Positions 8,605-17,109 of a stretch of 64,000 bases of DNA are shown here, in pieces. Numbering within the stretch: position 1 is the first letter of the stretch; each line of letters starts with the position of its first letter. The notes beneath the pieces are model-generated. The model was not told the origin of the DNA. It made no database searches and worked only from the letters and a program-made list of their open reading frames with translations. The DNA lies in assembly GCF_027359675.1 (NCBI RefSeq), contig NZ_CP114786.1, forward strand, positions 3,880,501-3,944,500, written 5' to 3'. The position numbers were made by a program, and so were the translations under genes. This DNA comes from Roseibium sp. Sym1. Its GTDB lineage: Bacteria > Pseudomonadota > Alphaproteobacteria > Rhizobiales > Stappiaceae.

Positions 8605-9192
8605 ATGCGTCACAGGTTCTGGAGCGCGGCCGCCGCGCTGGTTCTTACACCGGTTCTTGCCTCTTCCGCCGTCGCCGGCGGCCGGGCCCTGTCCTGTTAC
8701 GAACAGGCGACCGTTCCCGCCGTCTACAGGACGGTTCACCAGAAGGTGCTGGTTCAGCCGGCTTCCAGCTACGTGGTGCAGAAGCCCGCCGTCTATGGCT
8801 ATCAGAAACGCCGGGTGCTGGTGCAGCCCGAAAGGGTCAGCTATCGAACCAGCCCGGCGGTCTACCAGACACGACAGAGCCGCGTCCTGGTGCAGCCGGC
8901 CAGCGTCGGCTGGGAGTACCGGGTGATCAAGGGCCGCAAGATCCTGTGCAAGGTGCAGAATCCGGCCGTCTACAAGACTGTCAGCCAACAGGTGCTGGTC
9001 CAGCCGGCCTCGAAGGTGGCCGTCCGCCAGCCGGCCATTTACAGCACGGTCAATGAGAAGGTTCTGGTCCAGCCCGCTTCCAGTTACCGGGTGCAGAAAC
9101 CGGCCGTCTACACGACGGTCAGCCGCCAGGTCCTGGTCCAGCCGGCGCAGCAGGTCTGGAAACCGGTCCGGGTACGCGGTTGCCGTTACTAG
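8605..9192 (+). CDS. Secreted protein built of six VLVQPA repeats
   Basis: 195 residues, starting at MRHRFWSAA after a GGGGGAAAG ribosome site; the longer upstream frame is not used because the signal peptide begins here. Residues 1-25 are a Sec signal ending ASSAVAGG. The mature protein consists almost entirely of about six units of roughly 23 residues, each with PAVY, a short polar stretch, then VLVQPA or a close variant (for example PAVYKTVSQQVLVQPAS and PAIYSTVNEKVLVQPAS). One insert (VIKGRKILCKVQN) interrupts unit three and carries a Cys; others are near the start (SCYEQ) and the end (VRGCRY). The regular alternation predicts beta structure in the periplasm or outside the cell. I know of no assigned function. 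Confidence 0.82.
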   Translation: MRHRFWSAAAALVLTPVLASSAVAGGRALSCYEQATVPAVYRTVHQKVLVQPASSYVVQKPAVYGYQKRRVLVQPERVSYRTSPAVYQTRQSRVLVQPASVGWEYRVIKGRKILCKVQNPAVYKTVSQQVLVQPASKVAVRQPAIYSTVNEKVLVQPASSYRVQKPAVYTTVSRQVLVQPAQQVWKPVRVRGCRY

Positions 9193-9242
9193 GACTGTGG
9201 ATCAAAAGACGGTTGAATGAGACGACCAGCGAGGGCTGAAAC

Positions 9243-9467
9243 ATGATTTGCACACTGGTGGCGTCGTCGATCCTGCTGAGTGTCGAGGGTGGCTCCATGG
9301 CGGTCCTGATACCGGAAAACCAGTCGGTCCGGATCTACAACGAACAGTCCGCAGACGGTGAACACGCCGTCGTACACCTTTTCGGGGAGACCAAGATACA
9401 GGTACCCGGAGTGATGGCGGAACAGATCGTCGAGGCACTCAGACGCTGCCGCCGCGCAGGGGAATGA
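9243..9467 (+). CDS. Small hypothetical protein
   Basis: 74 residues from the first ATG (GAGGG site seven bases upstream) or 56 from a second ATG at 9297 (MAVLIPENQSVRI, also with a GAGGG site). The first start would add a hydrophobic MICTLVASSILLSV leader that could be part of a weak signal peptide. The body (VVHLFGETKIQVPGVMAEQI) looks like a small folded alpha/beta protein. Not recognised. It lies between the repeat protein and the convergent LysR gene; coding is supported by ribosome sites and codon bias only. Confidence 0.55.
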   Translation: MICTLVASSILLSVEGGSMAVLIPENQSVRIYNEQSADGEHAVVHLFGETKIQVPGVMAEQIVEALRRCRRAGE

Positions 9468-9509
9468 TAGAACGCCAACCGGTCTTTGGACCGTACACAA
9501 CGTCGCCTG

Positions 9510-10409
9510 TCACCAGCGTTCGCTTGCCCGTGCGAGTTCCGTTGCCAGAAAATCAACGAAAGCTCTTACTTTCGGGGCGAGATTGCGCCTGGAGCTGTAG
9601 ACCGCAAAGACGCTGATGTCGAAAGCGTTGTAGTCCGCCAGAACCGTTTCGAGCCGGCCGTCCTCGCGTTCGTCCGCGATCATGTAACCCGGACAAAGCG
9701 CAATGCCGCAGCCTGCCAGGGCATTGTCCCTGACCGCCCTTGCGCTGTTGACCGACAGGGGCCCCTTGACGGGGACAGACAGCTTTTTGGGCCCGTCGCG
9801 AAACGGCCAGGCCCTGGGATTGCTGAAATTCGTGTCGATGACACAGGGATGCTGCGCCAGGTCGACGGGATGATCCGGACGCCCGTGGGTGTCCAGGTAC
9901 TCCGGCGTTGCGCAGAGATGAATCGGCGCGGCAGCGAGCTTTCGGGCGATCAGCGCGGAACTCGGCAGATCGGCGATGCGAACCGCCATGTCGAAGCCTT
10001 CCTCGACGATGTCGACGTGACGATCGGTCAGGCTGAGATCGATTTCGACGTCCGGATAGCGCTGCACGAAGACAGGCAGAAGCGGCGCGATGTACATTTC
10101 CCCGAAAGTCGTCGGAGCCGTGGCAACGAGCCGTCCGCGCGGTGCGGCAAGCTGGTTCTGCATCAGCGATTCAAGATCCAGGACATCCTCGAGGATCGGC
10201 TGGCACCGGTCGTAGAACAGCCGGCCGGCCTCGGTCAGGCTCAGGCTTCTCGTGGTGCGGTTGAGCAGGCGCGTTCCGAGATGGTTCTCAAGTGCCTGGA
10301 CCTTCTTGCTGGTCAGCGTTTTCGAACTCGCCAGTTTCTCGGCGGCCCGGGTGAAAGACCCGCTGTCCACCACGGCGGCGAAGGCGCGCATGCTGTCGAT
10401 CAGATTCAT
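9510..10409 (-). CDS. LysR-family transcriptional regulator
   Basis: 299 residues with the N-terminal winged helix-turn-helix (MRAFAAVVDSGSFTRAAEKL through LGTRLLNRTTRSLSLTEAGR) and a C-terminal periplasmic-binding-protein-like effector domain (from about residue 90, GRLVATAPTTFGEMYI). It belongs to the large group that includes regulators of quinone and aldehyde stress genes. It is divergent from doxX and the glutathionyl-hydroquinone reductase gene, separated by about 106 AT-rich bases, so it most likely controls them. The inducer cannot be read from the sequence; a quinone-type stress compound is inference from the neighbours. Confidence 0.9.
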   Translation of the reverse strand: MNLIDSMRAFAAVVDSGSFTRAAEKLASSKTLTSKKVQALENHLGTRLLNRTTRSLSLTEAGRLFYDRCQPILEDVLDLESLMQNQLAAPRGRLVATAPTTFGEMYIAPLLPVFVQRYPDVEIDLSLTDRHVDIVEEGFDMAVRIADLPSSALIARKLAAAPIHLCATPEYLDTHGRPDHPVDLAQHPCVIDTNFSNPRAWPFRDGPKKLSVPVKGPLSVNSARAVRDNALAGCGIALCPGYMIADEREDGRLETVLADYNAFDISVFAVYSSRRNLAPKVRAFVDFLATELARASERW

Positions 10410-10515
10410 ATTGTATCCTTTTTTGATACAAAGCGTGCTCGATACGAATATTTATCGGCATATTTTCATCAATTATATCGTCAGGACAACCTTGTTCCGA
10501 ATGATGGAGATTGAA

Positions 10516-10944
10516 ATGATCGATACCAGGACCGCCCCTTATGCAGCGCTCGTGCTGCGTGTTTCCCTCGCCCTGCTGTTCCTGGCCCATGCGGGGCTCA
10601 AGATTTTCGTGTTCACGCCGGCCGGGACAGCCGGGTTCTTCCAGTCCCTCGGGCTGCCGGGTTTCCTGGCCTATCTGACCATCTTTGCCGAAGTGGCCGG
10701 TGCGCTGCTTTTGTTGGCAGGGGTATTCGTTCGCGCCGTCAGCCTCGTGCTCCTGCCCGTTCTCATCGGGGCGATCGTGTTTGTTCACGCCCAGAACGGC
10801 TGGTTGTTTTCAAATGACAACGGCGGTTGGGAGTTCCCCGCGTTCTGGGCAGTGGCCCTCGGTGTTCAGGCACTTCTCGGCAGCGGCGCCTATGCATTGC
10901 GCCTTGGCGGCACAGAAGCGGCCCGGCTGCAGCCGACGGCCTGA
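10516..10944 (+). CDS. DoxX-family membrane protein
   Basis: 142 residues from the ATG reading MIDTRTAPYAALVLR, chosen because GGAGATTGAA lies directly before it; an ATG 15 bases earlier is possible. Four hydrophobic segments (about 8-28, 50-70, 75-95 and 112-132) give the four-helix DoxX fold. DoxX proteins occur with redox and thiol-stress genes. It sits 51 bases before the glutathionyl-hydroquinone reductase gene and divergent from the LysR gene; such LysR-DoxX-oxidoreductase clusters are common in proteobacteria and usually respond to electrophiles. The biochemical role is unknown. Confidence 0.85.
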   Translation: MIDTRTAPYAALVLRVSLALLFLAHAGLKIFVFTPAGTAGFFQSLGLPGFLAYLTIFAEVAGALLLLAGVFVRAVSLVLLPVLIGAIVFVHAQNGWLFSNDNGGWEFPAFWAVALGVQALLGSGAYALRLGGTEAARLQPTA

Positions 10945-10995
10945 ACCGGCGCTTGTCCCACCGAGAAACCCAATTGATTGTGAGCGGAGAACGAC

Positions 10996-11997
10996 ATGCT
11001 GATCGATGGCAAGTGGAGTGCCGACTGGCATCCTTTTCAGAAGTCCGACGAAAACGGCCGTTTTGTCCGGCAGGCCTCCAGTTTCCGGAACTGGATCACG
11101 CCAACCGGTGAGCCGGGGCCGGAAGGCCAGCCGGGCGAAAAGGCGGAGGCGGGGCGCTATCACCTGTTCGTCAACTACATTTGCCCCTGGGCGGGGCGGA
11201 CACTGATTGCACGGTCCCTGAAGAAGCTGGAGGACATCGTCTCGGTTTCGGTCCTGGAGCCGGTTCTCAGTTCCGAGGGATGGCGGTTCGGCACTTTTCC
11301 CGGAGCCTCCGGGCCGGACACTGAAACCGGCGCGCAGTATCTGCATCAGATCTATACGAAGGCGGATCCGGGATATTCCGGACGGGCGTCCGTCCCCGTG
11401 CTCTGGGACAGGAAAAGGCAGACCATCGTCAACAACGAATCGGCCGATATCCTGCGCATCTTCGACAAGGGCTTCGAAAGCCTGACGGGCGAGGGGCCGA
11501 GCTTGCGGCCCGATGCCCTGCGTCCGGAGATCGCGGCGCTCAATCAGCTTCTTTATGAGGGGCTCAACAACGGCGTCTACAAGGCGGGATTTGCCAAAAG
11601 CCAGTCCGCCTACGAGGAAGCGGTGGTTGACGTGTTCGCGACACTGGATGCGCTTGAAACGCGGCTGTCGGACGGGCGGCCCTATCTGACCGGCAACGAG
11701 ATCGTTGAAAGCGATATCAGGCTGTTCGTGACGCTTGCCCGCTTCGATCTCGCCTATGTCGATCTCTTCAAGTGCAATCTCAAGACGATCCGGGAACATG
11801 TGTTCCTGAGCCGCTATCTCGAGAGGTTGTATGGGCATCCGGCCTTTGGCGGATCGGTGCATCCCGATCACATCAAGGCCGGATATTATTCGATCAAGGC
11901 GCTCAACCCCGGTGGACTGGTTCCCATGGGACCGCTGCATCCTTTCGGGCAAACTGCGGTCCCGCACACGTCCCGTCTCGACAGATCAGCCGCCTGA
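10996..11997 (+). CDS. Glutathionyl-hydroquinone reductase (Xi-class GST)
   Basis: 333 residues, with a GGAGAACGAC ribosome site. The Xi-class mark is the catalytic cysteine in NYICPWAGRT (residues about 54-63), replacing the Ser/Tyr of ordinary GSTs. Other family features: HQIYTKADPGYSGRASVPVL, NNESADILRIF (glutathione-binding edge), and the all-helical C-terminal domain ending HPDHIKAGYYSIKALNPGG. Such enzymes (YqjG/PcpF/ECM4) remove glutathione from glutathionyl-hydroquinones using a second glutathione, in the cytoplasm. Its end overlaps the convergent lactonase gene by 12 bases. Together with DoxX and LysR it forms a quinone-stress cluster. Confidence 0.92.
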   Translation: MLIDGKWSADWHPFQKSDENGRFVRQASSFRNWITPTGEPGPEGQPGEKAEAGRYHLFVNYICPWAGRTLIARSLKKLEDIVSVSVLEPVLSSEGWRFGTFPGASGPDTETGAQYLHQIYTKADPGYSGRASVPVLWDRKRQTIVNNESADILRIFDKGFESLTGEGPSLRPDALRPEIAALNQLLYEGLNNGVYKAGFAKSQSAYEEAVVDVFATLDALETRLSDGRPYLTGNEIVESDIRLFVTLARFDLAYVDLFKCNLKTIREHVFLSRYLERLYGHPAFGGSVHPDHIKAGYYSIKALNPGGLVPMGPLHPFGQTAVPHTSRLDRSAA

Positions 11998-12876
11998 GGA
12001 CCCGAACCGGTAGGTCTTGAGGCCTTTCCGGCCATGTCCTTCCACCAGGAACAGCCCGCCGGACAGCGTGTCCGGCTCGACCGCGGTCGGGTCGGACGGC
12101 TGCTTGATGCTGGTGACCACCAGGTGATCGAGCTCCGGACCGCAGAAACAGGGCATGGTCGGCTTGTCGACGGGAAGCTTGATGGCGTGAAGCAGGTTGC
12201 CGTCCTCGCTGAAGCAGTTCAGCACACCGGCCGACACGCCGGCGCTCCAGTAATTGCCGTCCGTGTCGACAGCGGCCCCGTCCGGGCGTCCGGTCGCGTT
12301 GGTCTGCTGGGCGAAGAGCATCTTGGAGCCGAGCGCTCCGGTCGCGGGATCGAAGGCGTAATACTCGATCCAGCCGGGCGAGGTGTCGGAATGGTACATG
12401 TAGGTTCCGTCCGGCGTCCAGGCGAGGCCGTTGGAACACTGCAGCTCGTCGCGGATCTCCGCGACCTCGCCGCTGGCATCGACGCGGTAGAGACCGGCAA
12501 TCGGTTCGCGCGGCGAACTGGTGTCCATGGTGCCCACCCAGAAGGCACCGTCCGGACCGACCTTGCCGTCATTGAGACGGGTGCGCGGCTCGTCCGCCTG
12601 GACTTCGGCAAGGACCTCGCTTGTTTCCGTCGCCGGATCGAACAGCAGGATCCTGTCCCAGACACTGACGATCAGCCGGTCGTCGTCCGTCAGTCCGAAA
12701 GAGCCGACCTCGTTGTCGAAATGCCAGGTGGTGATGTCGCGGGTTTGCCAGTCCATCGACTGAATGGTGCGGCCCTGGATGTCGGCCCACAGCAGGCGGT
12801 TCTTTCTGTCATCCCAGGTCGGGCATTCGGCAAGCTGGTAGGTCGTGTCGAGAAAGCGGGTGATCGTGTGGGTCAC
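11986..12876 (-). CDS. SMP-30/gluconolactonase-family protein
   Basis: About 296 residues from a GTG start (VTHTITRFLDTTYQ) preceded by AAGGA; a TTG 66 bases upstream keeps the frame open, so the start is not certain. The six-bladed beta-propeller family is shown by YQLAECPTWDDR (metal Glu in AECP), TRLNDGKVGPDGAFWVGTMD, CSNGLAWTPDGTYMYHSDT and RPDGAAVDTDGNYW, which hold the divalent-metal ligands Glu, Asn and Asp. Members hydrolyse sugar lactones such as gluconolactone, arabinolactone or galactonolactone. It stands alone. Because no 6-phosphogluconolactonase gene lies between zwf and edd in this window, a sugar-lactone role in the same physiology is tempting, but SMP-30 proteins normally use unphosphorylated lactones. 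Confidence 0.85.
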   Translation of the reverse strand: MTHTITRFLDTTYQLAECPTWDDRKNRLLWADIQGRTIQSMDWQTRDITTWHFDNEVGSFGLTDDDRLIVSVWDRILLFDPATETSEVLAEVQADEPRTRLNDGKVGPDGAFWVGTMDTSSPREPIAGLYRVDASGEVAEIRDELQCSNGLAWTPDGTYMYHSDTSPGWIEYYAFDPATGALGSKMLFAQQTNATGRPDGAAVDTDGNYWSAGVSAGVLNCFSEDGNLLHAIKLPVDKPTMPCFCGPELDHLVVTSIKQPSDPTAVEPDTLSGGLFLVEGHGRKGLKTYRFGSSGG

Positions 12877-12999
12877 CGGACGTGATTCCTTGAAAAGCCA
12901 ATCCTTTGAATGGAGGCGGACTATAGCGGGGGTTGCGGCCAACGTCGACCGTCTTGGATTGCTGATTGTGGTCCAGCACCTTGTCAGATTAACGAGAAT

Positions 13000-13515
13000 T
13001 CAACCCGGATTGTCGGCTTGCTTTCCCAGGCCGTTGCCTGGACGAATTGGAGGATGGAATTCGTCTGAAAAAACACTCAGGCATTCACCGCGAAACTGGA
13101 GCTCGCAATCGTTTGGGTCGAGGTTTTCTTGGAATCTTACTTCGTCTTCTAGACCGGAATGATCAACTGCGTAGGTGGCCAACGCAAATTTCCAAGGTTT
13201 CTCAGTGGTATTATAATCCACATGGAAGATAATCGTGAAGCAGCGATTTTCTATGCAGTCAATATTTGAGGTTAGTGAAATGTGATTGTATTTCAGGATC
13301 ATGTCGAAACTTTTAATACGTAAATGAAATTTGTTTTCCTCAACGTAACTAACTATCTGTGGCGGTGCGTCTAATTGATCAATGAGATCCTTAAATAACT
13401 TCTTGTGAAAATCGCTTAGTTCTACATAGTCCTCCGACGCTACTGGTAATGTTGTGAGACTTAGCATTGCCGTTATTGCAAAGATTTTGAATTTGCTCAT
13501 CCAGAACGCTTGCAT
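13000..13515 (-). CDS. Secreted hypothetical protein in an AT-richer patch
   Basis: 171 residues from the ATG reading MQAFWMSKFKIFAI, which has GAGG upstream. Residues 1-28 look like a Sec signal peptide (KIFAITAMLSLTTLPVASED). The mature part is charged with few recognisable motifs; Cys pairs occur at CIENRC and later CELQFRGEC, suggesting disulfides in the periplasm. Codon use is visibly AT-richer (TTT, AAA, ATT codons) than all neighbours, so recent acquisition is possible. No family recognised. The upstream extension of the frame to 13611 overlaps the Lrp gene and is rejected. Confidence 0.65.
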   Translation of the reverse strand: MQAFWMSKFKIFAITAMLSLTTLPVASEDYVELSDFHKKLFKDLIDQLDAPPQIVSYVEENKFHLRIKSFDMILKYNHISLTSNIDCIENRCFTIIFHVDYNTTEKPWKFALATYAVDHSGLEDEVRFQENLDPNDCELQFRGECLSVFSDEFHPPIRPGNGLGKQADNPG

Positions 13516-13570
13516 GACACACCTCATCTCCAGATCTACGGTTCTTTCTTGTGGGGACATACGTTGTTCA

Positions 13571-14041
13571 TTACCAATCCTGACCCAGCGGGATCGCCGT
13601 GCGGCGGACAATAGGGCGGATGGCGAAGGAGGACTTCATGCGCAACACGCCGGGCAGCTGGGCGAGGTGGTCGCGGTGGATGCGCTCGAAATCGATCGGG
13701 TCCCGGGCCGACAGCCTGAGAATATAGTCTGCGTCGCCCGCCATCAGGAAACATTCCATGATCTCGTCGGAGCGGGCGACGGCGCGTTCGAAATTCTCCA
13801 ATGTCTCCTTGGACTGGCCAGTCAGCGAGATTTCGACAAAGACATCCATGTGCCGGCCGAGCGTCTTCTGGTTCAGGAGCGCGACATACTTGTCGATGAT
13901 GCCGGCTTCTTCCAGCGCGCGCATGCGGCGCAGGCAGGCGGACGCGGACAAGCCCACCTTTTCGGCGAGATCCGCATTGGCAATGCGGCCGTCGGCTTGC
14001 AGGACATTGAGGATCTTTTTGTCGAGACGGTCGAGTTTCAT
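13571..14041 (-). CDS. Lrp/AsnC-family regulator, likely of alanine dehydrogenase
   Basis: 156 residues from MKLDRLDKKILNVL. N-terminal helix-turn-helix (about 4-52: DGRIANADLAEKVGLSASAC) and a C-terminal RAM ligand-binding domain (about 65-150: EIMECFLMAGDADYILRL holds the amino-acid pocket). It is divergent from the alanine dehydrogenase gene across 182 bases, the classic AldR/ald arrangement, so it probably senses alanine or a related amino acid and controls ald. The shared intergenic stretch has AT-rich repeats (CAATTTACGCAACAAACTTG) that could be binding sites, not proven. Confidence 0.92.
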   Translation of the reverse strand: MKLDRLDKKILNVLQADGRIANADLAEKVGLSASACLRRMRALEEAGIIDKYVALLNQKTLGRHMDVFVEISLTGQSKETLENFERAVARSDEIMECFLMAGDADYILRLSARDPIDFERIHRDHLAQLPGVLRMKSSFAIRPIVRRTAIPLGQDW

Positions 14042-14223
14042 TATGCTGCACCGCACATATTGCTGGCTTTGAGATAATACCTAGCAAGAAATTTGAGTGT
14101 TTGTCCAATTTACGCAACAAACTTGCGTTAAATGGCGTTGGAGGCCCCGGGAACGCAAGCACATGCGAGGCAATCGGGCGTAGACTTAAAGGCAATCAAA
14201 ACGCTTCCAGAGGAGACGTGGAC

Positions 14224-15363
14224 ATGCGCATTGGTGTGCCGAAGGAAATCAAGAACCATGAATACCGGGTCGGCCTGACCCCGGACAGTGTTCATGAAAT
14301 GGTGGCCCATGGCCACGAGGTCGTGGTGGAGACCAATGCCGGCGTCGGCATCGGTGCCAGCGATGCCGACTATGAAGCCGCAGGCGCGAAGATCCTGCCG
14401 ACCGCCAAGGATGTGTTCGACGCGGCCAACATGATCGTCAAGGTGAAGGAGCCTCAGGCCGTCGAGCGCGCCATGCTGCGCCCGGACCACATTCTCTTCA
14501 CCTACCTGCACCTGGCCCCGGACGCGGCCCAGACCGCGGACCTCGTCAAGTCCGGTGCCACCTGCATTGCCTATGAAACCGTGGTCGATGCCCGCGGCGG
14601 CCTGCCGCTTCTGGTGCCGATGTCCCAGGTTGCCGGCCGCCTGGCGGTGATCGCCGGCGCCAAGGCACTGGAAAAGGCCCAGGGCGGCTCCGGCACCCTG
14701 ATCGGCGGCGTGCCGGGTGTTGCGCCGGCCAAGGTCGTCGTCATCGGCGGCGGTGTCGTCGGTTCCCACGCCATCACCATGGCGATCGGCCTCGGCGCGG
14801 ACGTCACCGTGCTTGACCGCAACACCGCCGTGCTCGGCAATCTGGCCCAGACCTTCGGACCGGCTCTGACCACCGTCTATTCGACCAAGGCGGCGCTGGA
14901 GAAATACGTGCTGGACGCCGATGTTGTTGTGGGCGCCGTTCTGGTGGCTGGGGCCGCCGCGCCGAAACTGGTGTCGCGCGATCTGGTCAGCCGCATGAAG
15001 CCGGGCTCGGTTCTGGTGGATGTCGCCATCGACCAGGGCGGCTGCTTCGAGACCTCCAAGGCGACCACCCATTCCGACCCGACCTACATCATCGACGAGG
15101 TCGTGCATTACTGCGTCGCCAACATGCCGGGCGCCGTGCCGAAGACTTCCACCCACGCGCTCAACAACGCCACGCTGCCTTTCGCGCTGGCGCTGGCCGA
15201 CAAGGGCGCCAAGAAGGCGCTGCTCGACGACCCGCATTTCCTGCCGGGCCTGAACGTCATCGGCGGGCAGGTCACCTGTGAAGCCGTGGCGACGGCTCTC
15301 GGCTACGATTATGTCGATCCGAAAGTGGCCCTGGAGCAGGCCAAGGAAAGCGCCGCCGCCTGA
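14224..15363 (+). CDS. ald: Alanine dehydrogenase
   Basis: 379 residues, start fixed by [18 protein letters not shown] and an AGAGGAGA ribosome site; the open frame upstream to 14101 has no homology features. NAD-dependent oxidative deamination of L-alanine to pyruvate and ammonia, reversible, cytoplasmic. Seen: KVKEPQ with the catalytic Lys, TYLHLAPD with the catalytic His, [20 protein letters not shown] as Rossmann loop, [15 protein letters not shown], and [20 protein letters not shown]. Full length for the family. A strong terminator follows. Divergent Lrp regulator indicates induction by amino acids. Allows growth on alanine as carbon and nitrogen source. Confidence 0.97.
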   Translation: MRIGVPKEIKNHEYRVGLTPDSVHEMVAHGHEVVVETNAGVGIGASDADYEAAGAKILPTAKDVFDAANMIVKVKEPQAVERAMLRPDHILFTYLHLAPDAAQTADLVKSGATCIAYETVVDARGGLPLLVPMSQVAGRLAVIAGAKALEKAQGGSGTLIGGVPGVAPAKVVVIGGGVVGSHAITMAIGLGADVTVLDRNTAVLGNLAQTFGPALTTVYSTKAALEKYVLDADVVVGAVLVAGAAAPKLVSRDLVSRMKPGSVLVDVAIDQGGCFETSKATTHSDPTYIIDEVVHYCVANMPGAVPKTSTHALNNATLPFALALADKGAKKALLDDPHFLPGLNVIGGQVTCEAVATALGYDYVDPKVALEQAKESAAA

Positions 15364-15393
15364 GATCGGCAGACCATTGTTGCCTGAAATGCG

Positions 15394-15420
15394 AAAAGCC
15401 GGCCCTCGAGCCGGCTTTTT
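15394..15420 (+). terminator. Intrinsic terminator of ald
   Basis: AAAAGCCGGC and GCCGGCTTTTT form a perfect 10-bp stem with a CCTCGA-type loop, followed by a T tract, 30 bases after the ald stop codon. Confidence 0.92.
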
Positions 15421-15634
15421 GTTCTTTCAAGGGGGGCTATGCCTGTCCCATGCGGGTGCAGTCGAAGCCAAGGCTCGCGGTAACTGCCGCCAGGACCAAG
15501 GATACGGTCGGGAGATCTGTCTTGAGGAGCCGATCTAAAAACGGTGCGATGACGCGGCGTGTCCGGTTTGGAAGCCTTTCCTTAATTTATATCAAAAATA
15601 GTGATGTCGGATTTTATGTCACTGGAGTTGAAAC

Positions 15635-15811
15635 ATGTTCGTTTCAGTCATTTTGGCCGCAATCGTGGGCGCCGGTGTTGTTCTGCTCGGACAGGGTTGG
15701 CAAAAGCGGAGTTTTCTTCTGACGATCACAGGTGCCGCGTTTGTTCTGTTCGGGATCGCCCTGTTTGCCTTGAACACCATGGCCGACATGAAGAAGGCCG
15801 GCGTGATTTGA
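15635..15811 (+). CDS. Small two-helix membrane protein
   Basis: 58 residues, below the length usually called. ATG at 15635 follows CTGGAGTTGAAAC, a good ribosome site. The translation begins MFVSVILAAIVGAGVVLLG, continues with a polar turn GWQKRS, then a second hydrophobic helix (LTITGAAFVLFGIALFAL) and ends NTMADMKKAGVI. Two membrane helices joined by a basic turn, tail in the cytoplasm by the positive-inside rule. No family recognised. The AT-rich segment 15580-15620 could be its promoter. Confidence 0.55.
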   Translation: MFVSVILAAIVGAGVVLLGQGWQKRSFLLTITGAAFVLFGIALFALNTMADMKKAGVI

Positions 15812-15977
15812 GGCGGAGACGGGCCACATTGCCCTGAAGCCGGGCAATCAGCCGGGCAATCGAAGCACGACCGGTGGCGGTCCTTGAACGTTCAAGGTCT
15901 GGAAAACTCTCCTGATGAGCGCCAAGCGGCGCGCAGATGACGATTCCGCATTGGGGCGAGGGCTTTGAGCCTCGCGC

Positions 15978-16073
15978 TTACGGGCACCTGACCTTGTAGG
16001 GCGTGCCGTCCTGGTCGCGGGCAAATCAGTTTCGGGGGGGCACGCCGACGATACCGCCGCCGATGGTTCCAGG
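15978..16073 (-). pseudogene. Decayed remnant of a glycine-zipper lipoprotein gene
   Basis: Reading leftward, the frame gives PGTIGGGIVGVPPRN, then a TGA in place of the conserved Cys codon, then FARDQDGTPYKVRCP and a TAA. This matches the C-terminal signature of the intact paralogue at 16482-16754 (GVVTTPRNCIAHDEYGTPYKVRCP in outline) and of the others at 17.1-18.2 kb. The 5' part, with signal peptide and zipper, is not recognisable upstream. So this is a dead sixth copy at the left end of the array. Confidence 0.75.
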
Positions 16074-16139
16074 CGCGAGCAAGAATCTGATATGTGTTGA
16101 AGAGTCTCGAACAACTCTTAGCAAGGGCGTTCCTTCTTG

Positions 16140-16409
16140 ATGATACTACGCTTGAGAGACCTTCTGGTCATCGTTTCAATTCTCTTCCCTGTAGCGCTTC
16201 TCGCCGGTTGTCAGTCAACTGGAGAGGGTGCCAATAGGCCGCCAGATGCATGGAAATACACGGCGCTTCAAAAGGCAGAGCAGGATTTGGTCAAGATGGC
16301 CGAAGATGGCAAGCTGGGTACTCCCGAAGACGGCACCTGGCAGGAAGCCAAGGCAAGAGCGACATTGCTTCGCCTGCGGGACAAGTACCGGTCTCAAGGG
16401 TACCGCTGA
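16140..16409 (+). CDS. Small lipoprotein
   Basis: 89 residues from the ATG at 16140 (MILRLRDLLVIVSILF). The signal peptide ends in a lipobox LLAGC, with Cys at about residue 24, so the product is predicted to be lipid-anchored in the envelope. The mature part is mostly helical and charged (ALQKAEQDLVKMAEDGKL, EAKARATLLRLRDKYRSQGY). It is divergent from nothing obvious and opposite in strand to the glycine-zipper array around it. No family recognised beyond lipoprotein. Confidence 0.72.
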   Translation: MILRLRDLLVIVSILFPVALLAGCQSTGEGANRPPDAWKYTALQKAEQDLVKMAEDGKLGTPEDGTWQEAKARATLLRLRDKYRSQGYR

Positions 16410-16481
16410 TACGAAACCTCAGGCCTACTTGCGGCACAATTTACAAATTGTGAAACGCCACGCGTGGCGTCGGTTCGCCAT

Positions 16482-16754
16482 TCAAGGACACCGCACCTTG
16501 TAAGGCGTGCCGTATTCATCATGGGCAATACAATTTCGCGGCGTGGTGACCACGCCGATGAGCCCACCGCCGACGGCGCCGAGCGCGGCCCCGGCCAGTG
16601 TGGCGTTGACTGTGGATCCCGCGACCGCACCGATGGTGGCGCCGGTGGCCGCGCCAAGGCCCGCGCCGATCAGCATGCGGTCACGCTGGCTTTCCGTGTT
16701 GGCACAGCCGGCCAGGAAAACGGCGAGAAGCGTTGCGGCGAAGACAGGTCTCAT
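16482..16754 (-). CDS. Glycine-zipper lipoprotein, paralogue 1
   Basis: 90 residues. Signal peptide with lipobox VFLAGC at about residues 12-17, then a glycine-zipper segment (LIGAGLGAATGATIGAVAGS and GAALGAVGGGLIGVV) that can insert in or span a membrane, and the C-terminal signature NCIAHDEYGTPYKVRCP with two Cys. Related in plan to the rickettsial 17-kDa surface antigen/OmpA-like glycine-zipper group. Ribosome site AAGGA eight bases before the ATG. It is the most divergent intact member of the five-gene array and has its own flanking spaces, so it may be transcribed alone. Likely an envelope protein; role unknown. Confidence 0.82.
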   Translation of the reverse strand: MRPVFAATLLAVFLAGCANTESQRDRMLIGAGLGAATGATIGAVAGSTVNATLAGAALGAVGGGLIGVVTTPRNCIAHDEYGTPYKVRCP

Positions 16755-17109
16755 GGGAGCGGTCCTTGGCGGAATATCTGACCGCCAAGGGTGGGGTTTT
16801 ATGGTTAACAGAACCTTACCGGAACCTGGTTATCCAATGCTGACCCTAGGTGACGGACCCACAAATGAAGATGAACTGGTTTGAGGCGAATTGGTCTTCA
16901 TCAAGGAGCGAAAGCGCAGGAAATGTGGTTCGTTTTCAAGCCTTTCGTGACGCTGAGGACGCCCAATTCGGTCAAACCCGAGGGACATGGATTGGCTTCA
17001 CTTCGCGCCGTCAGCGCGCTTGACCGGGCGAAAAGCCTGCTCCACGCACCCTCCCTGGCGGCGTTTCGCCACTTTCATGCCATTTCGTCTTCATTTATGG
17101 GGCCGTCAC
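16755..17109. other. Intergenic region without a supported gene
   Basis: 355 bases between two glycine-zipper genes. Frames across it in the plus direction are shadows running into the complementary strand of the array. Bases 16795-16850 include GGTTAACAGAACC and are AT-richer, a possible promoter for the gene at 16482-16754. No remnant of a further paralogue was recognised. Confidence 0.35.

Noticed and set aside
15848..16114. 88-codon minus-strand frame
   Set aside because: It is out of frame with the decayed glycine-zipper remnant in the same place and has no ribosome site or motif.
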